A program made the position numbers and the translations under genes. A DNA stretch of 55,811 nt from Mycobacteriaceae bacterium (GTDB lineage: Bacteria > Pseudomonadota > Gammaproteobacteria > Burkholderiales > Burkholderiaceae_D). Location of the stretch: the NCBI GenBank assembly GCA_903970145.1, contig CAJCHO010000110.1:1-55811 (forward strand). Direction: 5' to 3'. Below the pieces are notes generated by a model that worked only from the letters and a program-made list of their open reading frames with translations, did no database searches and was not told where the DNA came from. Positions 42,609-53,500 of this stretch are shown here, in pieces; position 1 is the first letter of the stretch, and the number at the start of each line of letters is the position of its first letter.

Positions 42609-43103
42609 TCAGCCCTTGCGGGTCATCACGTCCGTGCTCATGCCATAGAGCTCGGTCTCGCCGTCACGGATCGAGCGTGCCTTGGTGAAGTGGTTCTGGG
42701 CAAGGCGCCGATAGTAGGAGCGCTCGATGACCTTGACCATGCGCTCGTGAGCCTGCACGTGCTGCATGGCCGGGTCAAAGCCGTCCGGGAACAGTTGCGC
42801 GACCTTTGGATAGGCAATGCTGTTGTACTTGCAGACTGCTTCGCCACACGCGAGGCAGACAAAGCGCTCGAAGTCGGCCGGTTTCAGGAAGCGCCTCGCC
42901 TCGTTGTAGACGATCTCGCCCATCGTCGCAGGCCAGGTCTCCTCGTCGTCGTTAGCATCAGTCACGCGATAGGTATTGGCGCCATTCACGCGCGCGCTAT
43001 CGAGCTCCCCGGAGAGCTTCAGGGCGCTTAGCGCCATCGGTCGCACGATGGAGCCGTCCTCGACAAAAAAAGGACCCAGAAAGTCGCTTTGCAGTTTGAT
43101 CAC
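42609..43103 (-). CDS. Conserved-looking hypothetical protein
   Basis: 164 residues from a GTG start. I do not recognise a family. It has a cysteine cluster FVCLACGEAVCKYN near residues 80-95 (C-x2-C-x4-C) that could bind a metal or form disulfides, and an otherwise mixed alpha/beta composition. The strong coding pattern and the lack of overlap with better frames make it likely to be real. It is 75 bases upstream of tatD on the same strand and could be cotranscribed with it. Confidence 0.6.
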   Translation of the reverse strand: MIKLQSDFLGPFFVEDGSIVRPMALSALKLSGELDSARVNGANTYRVTDANDDEETWPATMGEIVYNEARRFLKPADFERFVCLACGEAVCKYNSIAYPKVAQLFPDGFDPAMQHVQAHERMVKVIERSYYRRLAQNHFTKARSIRDGETELYGMSTDVMTRKG

Positions 43104-43260
43104 AATCGCATCCGCAGAGGCATGGCCAGCCGCACGATACGCGCGGCGACCGCTTTAGTGTAGCGTGTCGTGCCAGGGCGTCACAGTAACCCACTAGAGC
43201 GGAACCCACTAGTTGTCGTGGTATCTACGCGTCACTCCAACAATTGCAAAGAACGACGGT

Positions 43261-43929
43261 CTAGAGCAAACCATCCTTAAGAGTGAGAGTGCGCTGCATG
43301 CGCGCGGCCAGTTCCAGGTCGTGCGTCACCACCACGAGGCTCGTCCCGAGACTCGCATTCAGCTCGGCAAGGAGCGTGAACATCTCGCGGGCGGTCTGAC
43401 GATCCAGGTTGCCGGTTGGCTCATCGGCCAGCACGCAGGCTGGCCTGGTGACGAGAGCGCGCGCCAGTGCGGCGCGCTGGCGCTCACCGCCCGACAGCTC
43501 CCCCGGCCGGTGGGTCAAGCGATGGCCGAGGCCAACCCGCTCGAGCATGAGGCGGGCCGCCTCGTGGGCCCTGACCTGCGGCTCGCGCCTGATCAAAAGT
43601 GGCAAGGCGACATTCTCGAGTGCTGAAAATTCCGCCAGGAGATGGTGGAACTGGTAGACGAATCCCAGGCGCTTGTTGCGCACCTGACCGCGCTCACTCT
43701 CGGATAGACCCGAGAAATCGACCCCGTCGACAGCGACCGTGCCACTCGTTGGCGTATCGAGTCCGCCAAGCAGATGCAAGAGCGTGCTCTTGCCGGAGCC
43801 GGATGCGCCGAGAATCGCGAGCGACTCGCCGGGGGCTACCGACAGATTGACTGCCGAGAGGACCGTGACCGCGCCCGGGCCGCTCCCAAAAGTCTTGCCC
43901 AGTCCCTGTGCTGCCAGTACTGCAGTCAT
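43261..43929 (-). CDS. lolD: Lipoprotein-release ABC transporter ATPase LolD
   Basis: 222 residues from ATG 43929. Walker A is [19 protein letters not shown], the ABC signature is [19 protein letters not shown], and Walker B is [13 protein letters not shown], all intact, and the LolD-type Q loop [20 protein letters not shown] is present. With the LolC/E-type permease at 44557-45822 it extracts lipoproteins from the inner membrane for transfer to LolA. A GST-like gene separates it from the permease gene, ending one base before the LolD ATG. Confidence 0.94.
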   Translation of the reverse strand: MTAVLAAQGLGKTFGSGPGAVTVLSAVNLSVAPGESLAILGASGSGKSTLLHLLGGLDTPTSGTVAVDGVDFSGLSESERGQVRNKRLGFVYQFHHLLAEFSALENVALPLLIRREPQVRAHEAARLMLERVGLGHRLTHRPGELSGGERQRAALARALVTRPACVLADEPTGNLDRQTAREMFTLLAELNASLGTSLVVVTHDLELAARMQRTLTLKDGLL

Positions 43930-43930
43930 C

Positions 43931-44536
43931 TTATTCCCACCGCGTCGCAAGAAATGCCGGCAGTTGCTCGCACTGGGCCGAGAGGGCCGCGAGACCCGGA
44001 TGCTTGCCATGGAGCATGAGCGCCGGCTGATAGTGACTGATAAAGCGCACCGCCACCGCGGTCGTGATGGCGACCTGGTCCAGGTGACCGCCATGCGAGA
44101 CCGCAAAGGGCAGCTTGGCCTCGAGCATCTCGAGGGCCTTGATGACCTGGTCGCGATTGCGCTCGATCATCCCCTCGAAGTGCTTTTCGGGGGGCCGCAA
44201 AATGGTCTCGTAGTTCAGCGCAACCGCTTTCTCACAGGCGACCAGCGCCACACTGAGCAGCTGCATGGCGACCAGCCGCTCAGGTCCGGCAGCTGGCATC
44301 AGGCGCCGCTCAGGAACGCGTTCATCGAGATAGTCGAGGATGAAATTGCTGTCGGTAAGAATCTGACCGTCCGAGAGCACGAGCGTTGGGGTTCTGACGA
44401 GCGGGTTGTAGACCTTGAAGGACTCCATCTGGCGAAACACCGACAGCGGCACGTGCTCGTAGGCAAATCCCAAGACATGCATCGAGATTGCCACGCGCCT
44501 CAGAAAGGGTGAGTCATAGACTCCGATCAGTTTCAA
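43931..44536 (-). CDS. Glutathione S-transferase-family protein
   Basis: 201 residues from TTG 44536, which has AAGGAG seven bases upstream; the longer reading to 44812 lies within the permease gene. The N-terminal thioredoxin-like domain reads [20 protein letters not shown] with the S-P-F-x-R-R-V pattern, followed by [20 protein letters not shown] (cis-Pro and glutathione-binding D-S), then an all-helical C-terminal domain. It may conjugate glutathione to electrophiles. It is inserted between lolC and lolD, an arrangement I do not know from model organisms, and is translationally close to both. Confidence 0.88.
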   Translation of the reverse strand: MKLIGVYDSPFLRRVAISMHVLGFAYEHVPLSVFRQMESFKVYNPLVRTPTLVLSDGQILTDSNFILDYLDERVPERRLMPAAGPERLVAMQLLSVALVACEKAVALNYETILRPPEKHFEGMIERNRDQVIKALEMLEAKLPFAVSHGGHLDQVAITTAVAVRFISHYQPALMLHGKHPGLAALSAQCEQLPAFLATRWE

Positions 44537-44556
44537 TTCGATCTCCTTGGCACTGG

Positions 44557-45822
44557 CTATTCGTAGCGCAGGGCTTCCGCCGGCTGGACACGTGAGGCGC
44601 GCCAGCTCGGGTAGATGGTCGCAAGCAGGCTCAAAACCACCGAGACGACGGCAATACCGGTCACGTCCGGCAAACGCACATCGGAAGGCAGTTTGTTGAT
44701 GAAATAGACGTCCTTGGGGATCAGGATGACGCCCGTGATGTGCTCGATGCCGGCCACGAGATCCCCGACATTGTGTGCGAGCAAGAGACCAAGTGCCACC
44801 CCGAGGCCACAACCAACGAGACCGATGATCGCGCCCTGGATCACGAAAATGGCAAGAATCGAGCGCGGCGAAGCACCAAGCGTGCGCAGGATTGCGATGT
44901 CGGCCTGCTTGTCGGTGACCGTCATGACGAGCGACGAGACGAGGTTGAAGGCGGCTACCGCAATGATCAGGGTGAGTATCACGAACATCATGGTTTTTTC
45001 GGTCTTCACGGCATTGAACCAGCTGCGGTTCTGGCGGGTCCAGTCGACCACCCGCAGGTCCCCCGGCAGGCTTTGCGAAAGATCGAAGGCCACCCGCGGC
45101 GCATCGTCCATGTCGGCGAGCTTTAAGCGCACGCCGCTATAGCCATCGATACGCAGAAGCTTGGCGGCATCGTCGATATGGGTGAGCGCCAGCGATGAGT
45201 CGTATTCATAGTGCCCCGACTCGAAGATACCGACGACAGTAAAGGAGCGAAAACGCGGCATCAGCCCGGCGGGAGTAACCTGGCCCTCAGGCGCGGCGAC
45301 TGTGACGCGCTCGCCAACGCGTACCCCGAAACTGCGCGCGAGCTCGGAGCCTAAGATGATGCCAAACTGACCGGGGACGAGATCGCTCAGTTTGCCGGCC
45401 ACCATCTCGCGCCCCAGATCGGAGACGGCCGGCTCTGCGTCGGGCAGCACGCCACGCAAGAGCGCCCCATCGAAGCGATCGCCACTGGTAAAGAGCACCT
45501 TGCCGCTCACGTAGGGTGCAACGCCAATCACACGCGGATCAGCGCGCGCGCGTTTTGCGATGTCCTGCCAGTCCGGTAACGCCCCCTCCCAGGCCGAGAC
45601 TTCGACGTGGGACAGCACCGAGAGCATGCGGTCGCGAACTTCCTTCTGAAAGCCATTCATCACCGAAAGCACCGTGATCAGCATCGCCACCGAGAGCAGG
45701 ATGCCAAGCACGGAGGCTGCGGCTATGAAGGAAATGAAACCGCTATTGGCCTGGGTATCGGTGCGCCGCCGCGCCGCGCGCGTATAGCGCAGGCCGATGA
45801 GCCATTCGTAGGGGACATTCAC
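44557..45822 (-). CDS. lolC: Lipoprotein-release ABC permease (LolC/LolE type)
   Basis: 421 residues with the standard layout: one transmembrane helix near 28-55 after YEWLIGLRYTRAARRRTDTQ, a large periplasmic domain (about 60-270), and three helices in the C-terminal FtsX-type domain (about 275-405, MMFVILTLIIAVAAFNLVSS and onward), ending PAEALRYE, the family terminus. It moves outer-membrane lipoproteins from the membrane to LolA, driven by LolD. Only one permease gene is present here, so it may form a homodimer, as in single-permease Lol systems; a second gene elsewhere cannot be excluded. Confidence 0.93.
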   Translation of the reverse strand: MNVPYEWLIGLRYTRAARRRTDTQANSGFISFIAAASVLGILLSVAMLITVLSVMNGFQKEVRDRMLSVLSHVEVSAWEGALPDWQDIAKRARADPRVIGVAPYVSGKVLFTSGDRFDGALLRGVLPDAEPAVSDLGREMVAGKLSDLVPGQFGIILGSELARSFGVRVGERVTVAAPEGQVTPAGLMPRFRSFTVVGIFESGHYEYDSSLALTHIDDAAKLLRIDGYSGVRLKLADMDDAPRVAFDLSQSLPGDLRVVDWTRQNRSWFNAVKTEKTMMFVILTLIIAVAAFNLVSSLVMTVTDKQADIAILRTLGASPRSILAIFVIQGAIIGLVGCGLGVALGLLLAHNVGDLVAGIEHITGVILIPKDVYFINKLPSDVRLPDVTGIAVVSVVLSLLATIYPSWRASRVQPAEALRYE

Positions 45823-45891
45823 GGCGCAGGCGGGTCTATTAACAGGGGGGGCCAGTTTGCCATACTTTTAATGGCCTAGAATCCCGGGTTC

Positions 45892-46881
45892 ATGACTACC
45901 ACCGAACTCCTCGTCGCCGATGTGCTCATCGAGGCGGCCAGCGCTGGCGCCGTGCTCGCTGACCTCTCCTATGCTTCGCTGTCGCGGGTGGCCGCCCATG
46001 CAGGGCGCGCGAGTCCCGTCGATCTGGCACCGCATCCTGAATTGACCGCCTGGCAGGCCTATCTGCTGCGCGAGTCGCCAGACGCCAATCTGGCGTGCAT
46101 CTGGGCGCGGGCACTCAATGTCGATATAGCGCCATCAAGAGCCTTGTGGATGGTCGAGCCCTGCCACTTCGCGATCGGCTTGGAGCGCGTGCAGCTTGAC
46201 GACCCCGAAGTCCTCGAGCTCAGTGCCGAACATGCAGACGAGCTTGCGCAACTGGCCAGGCCTCTGCTGGCCGAGGATGGCTGGCAACTCGTTGCTGCCA
46301 CACCGCGGCGCTGGTTCATCCATCGCGCTGAAGCCCTGGACCTGCGGGGCTGCGCCATTGAGTGCGCGAGCGCCCAGGGGGTAAGCGACTATCTGCCGCG
46401 CGGCGCGCGCCGTGACGAGCTCGCGTGGCGGCGCACCGTCAACGCCTTGCAGATGACCTGGCATGAGCATGCGGTGAATCTGGCGCGCGAGGAGCGGCGC
46501 CTGGCGCCCATCAACGGTCTGTGGCTCTCCGGTAACGGCGCGCCGGGACCGATAGCGCTGCCCTACTGCGAGGTGTCGGGAGCACCGCCATTTCCGGGAG
46601 GCACGACAGCTGCCCCGGAGGCGCTGCGCAATATAGAGATTACTGACGCTGCGTGCGTGCCGATGCGTAACGAAGACTGGTACGCCTATCGGGCGGCGTT
46701 GGCGAGGCTGGATTCGCGCCTGGCCCACTACCTCGCTGCACTCAGCGCTGGCGCCATTGCCGCCCTGCGCATTACGCTCACAGGCAGACAGAGCGTGCGC
46801 AGCTTCGAGCTGACGCGTCGCGATCTCTGGAAGTTCTGGGAGCGCGGCACGCTCGTCGATCTCCTTTCAGAAAAGGTATGA
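45892..46881 (+). CDS. RpfE-like conserved protein upstream of recJ
   Basis: 329 residues. I do not see a well-characterised catalytic motif. Features are an N-terminal DLSYASLSRVAAHAGR stretch, a central ALWMVEPCHFAIGLERVQLD, and the C-terminal RNEDWYAYRAALARLDSRLA. Its size and its position directly before recJ, overlapping it by four bases, match the gene called rpfE in Xanthomonas-type rpf clusters, where prfB is also near, as here. Function is not established; some databases link these to phosphoglycerate-mutase-like or regulatory proteins. The name is by context as much as sequence. Confidence 0.65.
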   Translation: MTTTELLVADVLIEAASAGAVLADLSYASLSRVAAHAGRASPVDLAPHPELTAWQAYLLRESPDANLACIWARALNVDIAPSRALWMVEPCHFAIGLERVQLDDPEVLELSAEHADELAQLARPLLAEDGWQLVAATPRRWFIHRAEALDLRGCAIECASAQGVSDYLPRGARRDELAWRRTVNALQMTWHEHAVNLAREERRLAPINGLWLSGNGAPGPIALPYCEVSGAPPFPGGTTAAPEALRNIEITDAACVPMRNEDWYAYRAALARLDSRLAHYLAALSAGAIAALRITLTGRQSVRSFELTRRDLWKFWERGTLVDLLSEKV

Positions 46882-48602
46882 GACTGGTCGCAAGGCAGGT
46901 CGATCTGCGCTCGCAGGATGCATTGCTGCGTTCGGGCGTGCCGCCATTGCTCGCGCGCCTGTACGCCGCGCGCGGAGTGCGCACGTCGGCGGAGATCGAG
47001 ACCGACCTCGCCCATCTCGAGAATCCTGCCACCCTGAAAAACGTCGATGCGGCGGCAGTGCTGCTGATTGATGCCATTGATCGTCAGGCTCCGATGGTGG
47101 TTGTCGCCGACTATGACTGCGATGGCGCTACTGCGTGCGCGCTCGCCGTGCGCGGGCTGCGCATGTTCGGCGCGCGTATCGACTACATCGTTCCCAATCG
47201 CTTTGAATACGGCTATGGCCTGACACCCGAAATCGTCGATCTGACGATTTCCCGCCATGCACCCGAACTCATCATCACGGTCGATAACGGCATCGCCAGT
47301 GTGGCGGGTGTGGCACGCGCCAAGGAGCGCGGGGTCGCGGTGCTCGTGACCGACCATCACCTGCCGGGCGACGAACTGCCGGCCGCGGCCGTGATCGTCA
47401 ATCCGAATCAGCCGGGCTGCAATTTTGCGAGCAAGCATCTGGCCGGGGTCGGGGTGATGTTTTATGTGCTCCTGGCGCTGCGCAGCCGACTGCGCGAGCG
47501 CGGCGATTTCACGACGGCGAGCCAGCCGCGCCTGGACCTTCTGCTTGATCTGGTAGCGCTTGGCACGGTCGCCGACGTCGTGCGTCTGGATGCCAACAAT
47601 CGCCGTCTGGTTGCGCAGGGTCTGCGGCGCATGCGCGCCGGCACGATGCAGCCCGGCATTGCCAGGCTTTTTGAAGTGGCCGGGCGCGAGGCACGCAGCG
47701 CGAACGCCTTCGATCTGGGTTTTGCGGTCGGACCGCGCTTAAATGCCGCCGGTCGCCTCGCCGATATGGCGCTCGGGATCGAGTGCCTTGTTACCGACGA
47801 TGTAGAGCGCGCCGGCGTCATCGCCGCTGAACTGGACGCCATCAATCGCGAACGGCGCGCGGTAGAAGCCGAGATGCAGGACAGCGCGCTGGCGATTCTC
47901 GCGGACCTCGAAGCAAAGGGGGCACTGGACGCGCGCTCGTCGATTTGCCTGTTCGATGAAAGCTGGCACCAGGGCGTGGTCGGGATCCTGGCAGCAAGGC
48001 TGCGCGAGCGCTTTCATCGTCCAACGATCGCCTTCGCACCTGGCTCGGACGGCTCGCTGCGCGGCTCGGGTCGCTCGATCCCGGGCCTGCATCTGCGCGA
48101 CGTGCTCGATCTGGTATCCAAGCGGGCGCCGACCCTCATCGAACGCTTTGGCGGACACGCGATGGCAGCCGGTCTCACCATCAGCCGCGCGAGTCTGGCC
48201 GAATTTGGGGTGGCCTTCGAGTCTGCGGTGACTGCAATGCTCGATCCTGCGCTACTTGCGCGCACGCTCGAAGTCGACGGCCCGCTTGCCGGTAACGATG
48301 CCTCGGCAGCGACGGTGCGCGCCCTGCGCGAAGTCGTCTGGGGTCAGGGTTTTGCGGCGCCACTTTTTTGCGATCGCGTCGAGGTATTGCGCCAGCGCAT
48401 CCTCAAAGACAAGCACCTCAAACTGTCGGTGCGTATGCCCTCGGGACAGACCTTTGACGCCATCTGGTTCAACCACGCCGACACCCTACCTGCGCGCGTC
48501 TGGCTGGCCTACCAGATCGCGGAGGATTACTATGGCGGCGCCGCGCGACTGCAGCTGATGATCGAGTACGCGGGGCCGGAGGGACCGCAAGAGGTACACT
48601 AA
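46878..48602 (+). CDS. recJ: Single-stranded-DNA-specific exonuclease RecJ
   Basis: 574 residues. DHH-family motifs are intact: VVADYDCDGATACALAVRGL (motif I, D-x-D), TDHHLPGDELPAAAVIVNPN (the DHH motif) and the DHHA1-type GSGRSIPGLHLRDVLDLV and FGGHAMAAGLTI regions, followed by an OB-like C-terminus. It degrades single-stranded DNA 5' to 3' in RecF-pathway recombination and mismatch repair. It overlaps the rpfE-like gene. After it the gene order is interrupted by an efflux operon before prfB. Confidence 0.96.
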   Translation: MRLVARQVDLRSQDALLRSGVPPLLARLYAARGVRTSAEIETDLAHLENPATLKNVDAAAVLLIDAIDRQAPMVVVADYDCDGATACALAVRGLRMFGARIDYIVPNRFEYGYGLTPEIVDLTISRHAPELIITVDNGIASVAGVARAKERGVAVLVTDHHLPGDELPAAAVIVNPNQPGCNFASKHLAGVGVMFYVLLALRSRLRERGDFTTASQPRLDLLLDLVALGTVADVVRLDANNRRLVAQGLRRMRAGTMQPGIARLFEVAGREARSANAFDLGFAVGPRLNAAGRLADMALGIECLVTDDVERAGVIAAELDAINRERRAVEAEMQDSALAILADLEAKGALDARSSICLFDESWHQGVVGILAARLRERFHRPTIAFAPGSDGSLRGSGRSIPGLHLRDVLDLVSKRAPTLIERFGGHAMAAGLTISRASLAEFGVAFESAVTAMLDPALLARTLEVDGPLAGNDASAATVRALREVVWGQGFAAPLFCDRVEVLRQRILKDKHLKLSVRMPSGQTFDAIWFNHADTLPARVWLAYQIAEDYYGGAARLQLMIEYAGPEGPQEVH

Positions 48603-48646
48603 AAAAGCGCGCGCCTGTCTGGATGCGCGCAGACAGTCAGGAATTC

Positions 48647-49324
48647 ATGGACCAATCGGGTAAACCACTGCAGATGGAAAAGCCGGCCGCAGAAGCCGGC
48701 GGGCGCAAGCCGCGCGGGCGCGGCCATGAGCGGCGCGCCGAAATTCTTGCGGCCGCCGTGCGCATGTTCGCCGAGCGTGGTTTCGAGAATGTATCGACGC
48801 GCGCGATCGCCGACGCTCTGGGCATTTCGCAGACCACGCTGTACGTCTATTTCCCGACCAAGGACGCGATCTTCGAGAGCGTGTGCGAGCAGTGCTTTGT
48901 GGCACTGGTGGCTGCCTTTCATGCGGTCCAGGCCAATTCGGCGAAGCCGATCGATCAGTTGCGCGCCATGATGCACGCCTATGTCGAGTTCGGCCTAGAA
49001 CACGAGGACGAATATCGTATTGCCTTCATGACCACGCACCACAAGGAAAAAGCAATCCTCGACGGCATGCCCTTCGAGATGCAGCCGGCCGGCATCCAGT
49101 GCTTCATGCTGATATCCGAACACATCGCGGCCTTGGGGCGCGCCGGGCACCTGCGCTTTGAGCCGGAACTGGTCGCCCAATCGCTATGGGCGGCTGGACA
49201 TGGCCTCGTTTCACTGCTCATCACCATGCCGCATTTCCCGTGGTGCGAGCGAGCCGCCCTGATCACCACCATGATCGAGAGCTTTTTGCAGGGGGTAGTG
49301 GCCGGACCGCCAACTAATCATTGA
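48647..49324 (+). CDS. TetR-family transcriptional regulator
   Basis: 225 residues from ATG 48647 (AGGA upstream); an ATG at 48623 would add eight. The HTH is typical TetR: ILAAAVRMFAERGFENVSTR, AIADALGISQTTLYVYFPTK. The C-terminal ligand domain contains YRIAFMTTHHKEKAILDG and a tryptophan/phenylalanine-rich part near MPHFPWCERAAL. It sits directly before the adaptor-permease-channel operon and on the same strand, so it likely represses that operon and itself until a drug or toxic compound binds. A palindrome CTGTCT/AGACAG (48615-48636) lies just upstream of its own start. Confidence 0.92.
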   Translation: MDQSGKPLQMEKPAAEAGGRKPRGRGHERRAEILAAAVRMFAERGFENVSTRAIADALGISQTTLYVYFPTKDAIFESVCEQCFVALVAAFHAVQANSAKPIDQLRAMMHAYVEFGLEHEDEYRIAFMTTHHKEKAILDGMPFEMQPAGIQCFMLISEHIAALGRAGHLRFEPELVAQSLWAAGHGLVSLLITMPHFPWCERAALITTMIESFLQGVVAGPPTNH

Positions 49325-49349
49325 CAACTGTTCAGTGATTATGTAGTGT
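49321..49349 (+). promoter_or_regulatory. Promoter and operator of the RND efflux operon
   Basis: TTGACA at 49321-49326, overlapping the tetR stop codon, is spaced 17 bases from TAGTGT (49344-49349). Between them the palindrome ACTGTTCAGT (49327-49336) resembles TetR/AcrR-type operators, so the regulator could block this promoter directly. Confidence 0.55.
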
Positions 49350-49398
49350 CTGCCCCGTGGTCGTGCCGCTCGTGCGCGACACGTTTTCCGGGGTTTTT

Positions 49399-50529
49399 AT
49401 GAGTCCACGCCCAAGCCGCGCGAGGTCCGCCACTCGCACCCGGCGCACCTGCGTCAGCATCACCCTTCTTGGGGTCGCGCTCGCCCTTGCTGCCTGTTCC
49501 CCGAAGGCACCCCAAACCAGTCAGGCGATGCTGGTGCTCACCGTCAAGGCGCAAGCGGGTGGGCTCGCCACGGCCCGCTCCTACTCCGGAGAAATCCGCG
49601 CGCGCTATGAAACCCCGCTCGCCTTTCGCATCCCCGGACGGCTCGCCAAGCGCTACGCCCATCTCGGAGACGCGGTCAAGGCCGGTGCGGTGCTGGCTGA
49701 GCTCGACCCGGCTGACGCCAGTGCATCCCTCGCCGCCGCCCAGGCGACGGTAGTAGCCGCGCAGAACCGTTTCACCCTCGCCACTCAGACTCAGGAGCGC
49801 AATGCGCGCGAAGCCCGCGAGGATCTGGTGTCGCGCGCCGACTCGGAGACTGCCGAAGCCAATCTGGCAGTAGCGAGAGCCGATCTCGACGCAGCCAAGG
49901 CGCAACTCGCGCTCGCGCACAACCAGGAGCAATACACCAAGCTCCTTGCCGAGCATGATGGTCTGATCACCAGCGAAAACGCCGAGGCCGGTGCCGTGCT
50001 CGCCGCCGGCCAGCCGGTATTCGGCTTTGATTATGCCGGTGCACGCGACGCGATCATCGATGTGCCCGAAGATGCGATTGCGGCGATCAAGCCGGGAGCC
50101 GCGGCCACCGTGAGCCTCTGGTCGGCTAGTACCGAGGAGCAATCGGCCCAGGTGCGCGAGCTCGCGCAGGCCGCCGATCCGCAAAGCCGCACCTATCGCG
50201 TCCGTCTGACGCTCGCCAATCCGACGGTCGTGCGTCCCGGCATGACCGCTACGGTCCGCTTTGCCGACAGCGGCGCAACTAACACAGTGCGCATCCGGGC
50301 CTCGGCGCTGTTTCATTCAGGTAACGACACTGCGGTATGGGTCGTGAGTCCGAGTGAGCACAAGCTCAGTCTGCGACCGGTCGCCGTAGCCGGCTACGGA
50401 GCAACCGAGGTTAGCATCGCCAGCGGCCTTGCCGCCGGTGAGGAAGTCGTCAGCAAGGGCGTACACACGGTTAATGAGGGACTTGTGGTGCGTACCGCGC
50501 CCGACACCGGCAGCGGCGGCGCGCCGTGA
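49399..50529 (+). CDS. RND efflux periplasmic adaptor (lipoprotein)
   Basis: 376 residues from ATG 49399. The signal sequence ends in a lipobox, LALAAC, with Cys33 as the acylated residue, so it is anchored to the inner membrane. Family features are ARYETPLAFRIPGRLAKRYA, a lipoyl-like region with VLAELDPADASASLAAAQA, a coiled-coil hairpin (about 110-160), and the C-terminal VVSKGVHTVNEGLVVRTAPD region. It connects the inner-membrane pump to the outer-membrane channel. The permease gene overlaps its stop by four bases. Confidence 0.93.
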   Translation: MSPRPSRARSATRTRRTCVSITLLGVALALAACSPKAPQTSQAMLVLTVKAQAGGLATARSYSGEIRARYETPLAFRIPGRLAKRYAHLGDAVKAGAVLAELDPADASASLAAAQATVVAAQNRFTLATQTQERNAREAREDLVSRADSETAEANLAVARADLDAAKAQLALAHNQEQYTKLLAEHDGLITSENAEAGAVLAAGQPVFGFDYAGARDAIIDVPEDAIAAIKPGAAATVSLWSASTEEQSAQVRELAQAADPQSRTYRVRLTLANPTVVRPGMTATVRFADSGATNTVRIRASALFHSGNDTAVWVVSPSEHKLSLRPVAVAGYGATEVSIASGLAAGEEVVSKGVHTVNEGLVVRTAPDTGSGGAP

Positions 50530-53500
50530 ACGAGCGCTTCAATCTCTCGGCGTGGGCGCTGCGCCACCGCGCTCTGGTGATCTATGTGATGGTCATCGTG
50601 GCGGCGCTGGGCATCATCTCCTATACCCAACTCTCGCAATCCGAGGATCCGCCCTTCACTTTTAAGGTGATGGTGGTGCAGGCCTACTGGCCCGGCGCCT
50701 CGGCGCGCCAGATGCAGGAGGAGGTGGCCGATCGCATCGCGCGCAAGCTGCAGGAAACACCGAACGTCGATTTTCTGCGCAGCTATGCGCGGCCTGGCGA
50801 GACCCAGATTTTCTTCAACATCAAGGATTCCGCGCCCGCCAAGGACGTGCCCTATACCTGGTACGTGGTCAGAAAAAAGGTCAGCGACATCGCGGCGAGT
50901 CTTCCAGCCGGAGTCATCGGCCCATTTTTCAACGATGAGTTCGGCGATGTCTACACCAGCCTCTACGCCATCGAGGCCGATGGCTATGACATGGCGCAGG
51001 TGCATGACATTGGCGAGGACATTCGTGCCGAACTCTTGCGCGTAAAAGGAGTTGGCAAGGCGGACTTCTTTGGCGATCAGGCGCAGCACGTCTTCATCGA
51101 GACCGACAATGCGCGCATGGCGGGTCTGGGCATCTCGCTCCAAGCGCTTGGCGAGGCCTTGAATGCGCAAAACGCCGTCGCCGCAGCGGGCACCTATACG
51201 CTCGCCGGTGACCGCGTGTTCGTGCGACCTTCGGGCCAGTTCGACAATGTCGCTGCGATCGCCGACACGGTGCTGCGCATCAACGGTCACCTGGTGCGTC
51301 TGGGCGACATCGCGCACGTGCGTCGCGGCTTTGACGATCCACCGAGTCCGCTGCTGCGCTTTAAGGATCAGCCGGTGTTGGGCATCGGCATCACCATGCA
51401 GCAGGGCGGCGATGTGATCGAGCTCGGGCGTGGCCTCGACGCCAAGCTCGCGGACATCCGCGCGCGCCTGCCCGCGGGCTTAAAGATCACCGAGTTCTCG
51501 TCGATGCCGCGCGCGGTCACGCGCTCGATCGACGACTTCGTCGAAGCCGTCGCCGAGGCGATCGGCATCGTGCTCATCGTCAGTCTGATTACGCTCGGCC
51601 TGCGCACGGGCCTGGTGGTCGTGATCGCCATTCCTTTCGTTCTTGCCGCGACCGCGTGGCTAATGAAGTCTTTTGACGTCGGCCTGCACAAGGTGTCCCT
51701 GGGCACCCTGATCCTGGCGCTGGGTCTTCTGGTCGACGACGCCATCATTGCCATCGAAATGATGAAGGTGAAGATGGAACAGGGCTGGGAGCGCACCCGC
51801 GCTGCGGCCTTCGCCTACACCAGCACCGCCTTCCCGATGCTCACAGGAACACTGGTGACCACAGCAGGCTTTCTGCCCATTGCGCTCGCCCAATCGGGCA
51901 CCGGCGAATACACCCGTTCTATTTTCGAGGTCTCGACTATCTCGCTGCTGCTGTCCTGGCTCGCCGCGGTCATCGTGATCCCGCTGCTGGGCTACTATCT
52001 GCTGCCAGGCGCGCACAGCGCGGTCCATGAGGCGCCGCGCTGGCAGCGTATGCTGCCAGCTGCCATCCGCAAACTGCTCGCACCGCAAGAAGGCAGCGCC
52101 ACCCACACGCGCCTGACCGCAGACGGTGAGCCTGACGTCTATGGCACGCCCTTTTATGATCGCCTGCGCAGCGTGATTGACTGGTGTGTGCGTTCGCGCT
52201 TCGTAGTGCTGGGTGTGACCGTCGTCATGTTCCTTATCGCCATGTCGGCTTTTTCGAGCATCCCAAAGCAGTTTTTTCCGAGTTCCGACCGGCCTGAACT
52301 CCTGATTGATCTGCGCCTGCCCGAGGGAGACTCGATCGATGCTTCGCTTGCCATCGTCAAGCGCATGGAGCAGGAATTGCACGGGCGCCCCGAGATCGAG
52401 AACTACGTCAGCTTTGTCGGCAGTGGCGCGCCACGCTTTTATCTGCCGCTCGACCAGCAGTTAACTCAGCCCAATTTCTCGCAGTTTCTTGTCACTACCC
52501 ACGATGTCGCGAGCCGCGAGGCTCTCGCCGCCTACCTAGAGGGTCGGCTTGCGAGCGGGTTTTCGGATGCCCACACCCGCTTGACGCGCCTCGAGAATGG
52601 CCCGCCCGTCGGATTTCCGGTGCGCTTTCGGGTGATGGGTCCGGATATTCCAAAAGTGCGCGAAATCGCCGATCGGGTGGCAGCCCTCATGCGTGCCGAC
52701 ACACGCCTGAGCAATGTCCAGTTCGACTGGGACGAGCCGGCCGAGCGCAGCGTGCGCCTTGACATCGATCAGGCCAAGGCGCGCCTGGTGGGCCTCACCT
52801 CGCAGGACGTCGCCAATTTCCTCAATTACACGCTCTCGGGCTACACCGTCACGCAATACCGCGAACGCGACAAGCTGATCGCGGTCGACCTGCGCGCGGC
52901 CGCTGGCGAGCGCGCCCATCCGGACGCGATCGAGGGTCTGGCCATGCGCACCCCGACCGGTGCTGTCGTGCCGCTCGGCCAGCTGGTCAAGGTGCATTAC
53001 GGACTGGAGTACGGCGTAATCTGGGAACGCGACCGGCGACCGACCATCACCGTGCAGTCCGATGTCATCGCCAGCGCACAGCCGATCGATGTATCGAGCC
53101 AGTTGACCGCAAAACTCGATTCGATCCGCGCCAGTCTGCCCTTTGGCTACCACATCGAGATGGGTGGCGCGATCGAGGAAAACGGCAAGGCGCAGGGCTC
53201 GATCAATGCCCAGATGCCGATCATGGTCCTGGTGGTGCTGACGCTTCTGATGATTCAGCTGCAAAGCGTGGCACGCGTGGCGATGGTGGTATTGACGGCA
53301 CCGCTTGGCCTGATCGGTGTGGTAATTGCGCTGTTTGCCTTTGGCAAGCCCTTTGGTTTCGTGGCACTGCTTGGCATCATCGCCATGTTTGGCATCATCA
53401 TGCGCAACTCGGTGATTCTGGTCGACCAGATCGATCGAGATATCGAGTCCGGTGCACCGCGTTGGGAGGCGATCGTCGACGCAACCGTGCGCCGCTTTCG

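Noticed and set aside
48605..48636. Possible terminator after recJ
   Set aside because: The GC-rich stem is not followed by a T run on the plus strand. The run is on the other side, where no gene needs terminating.
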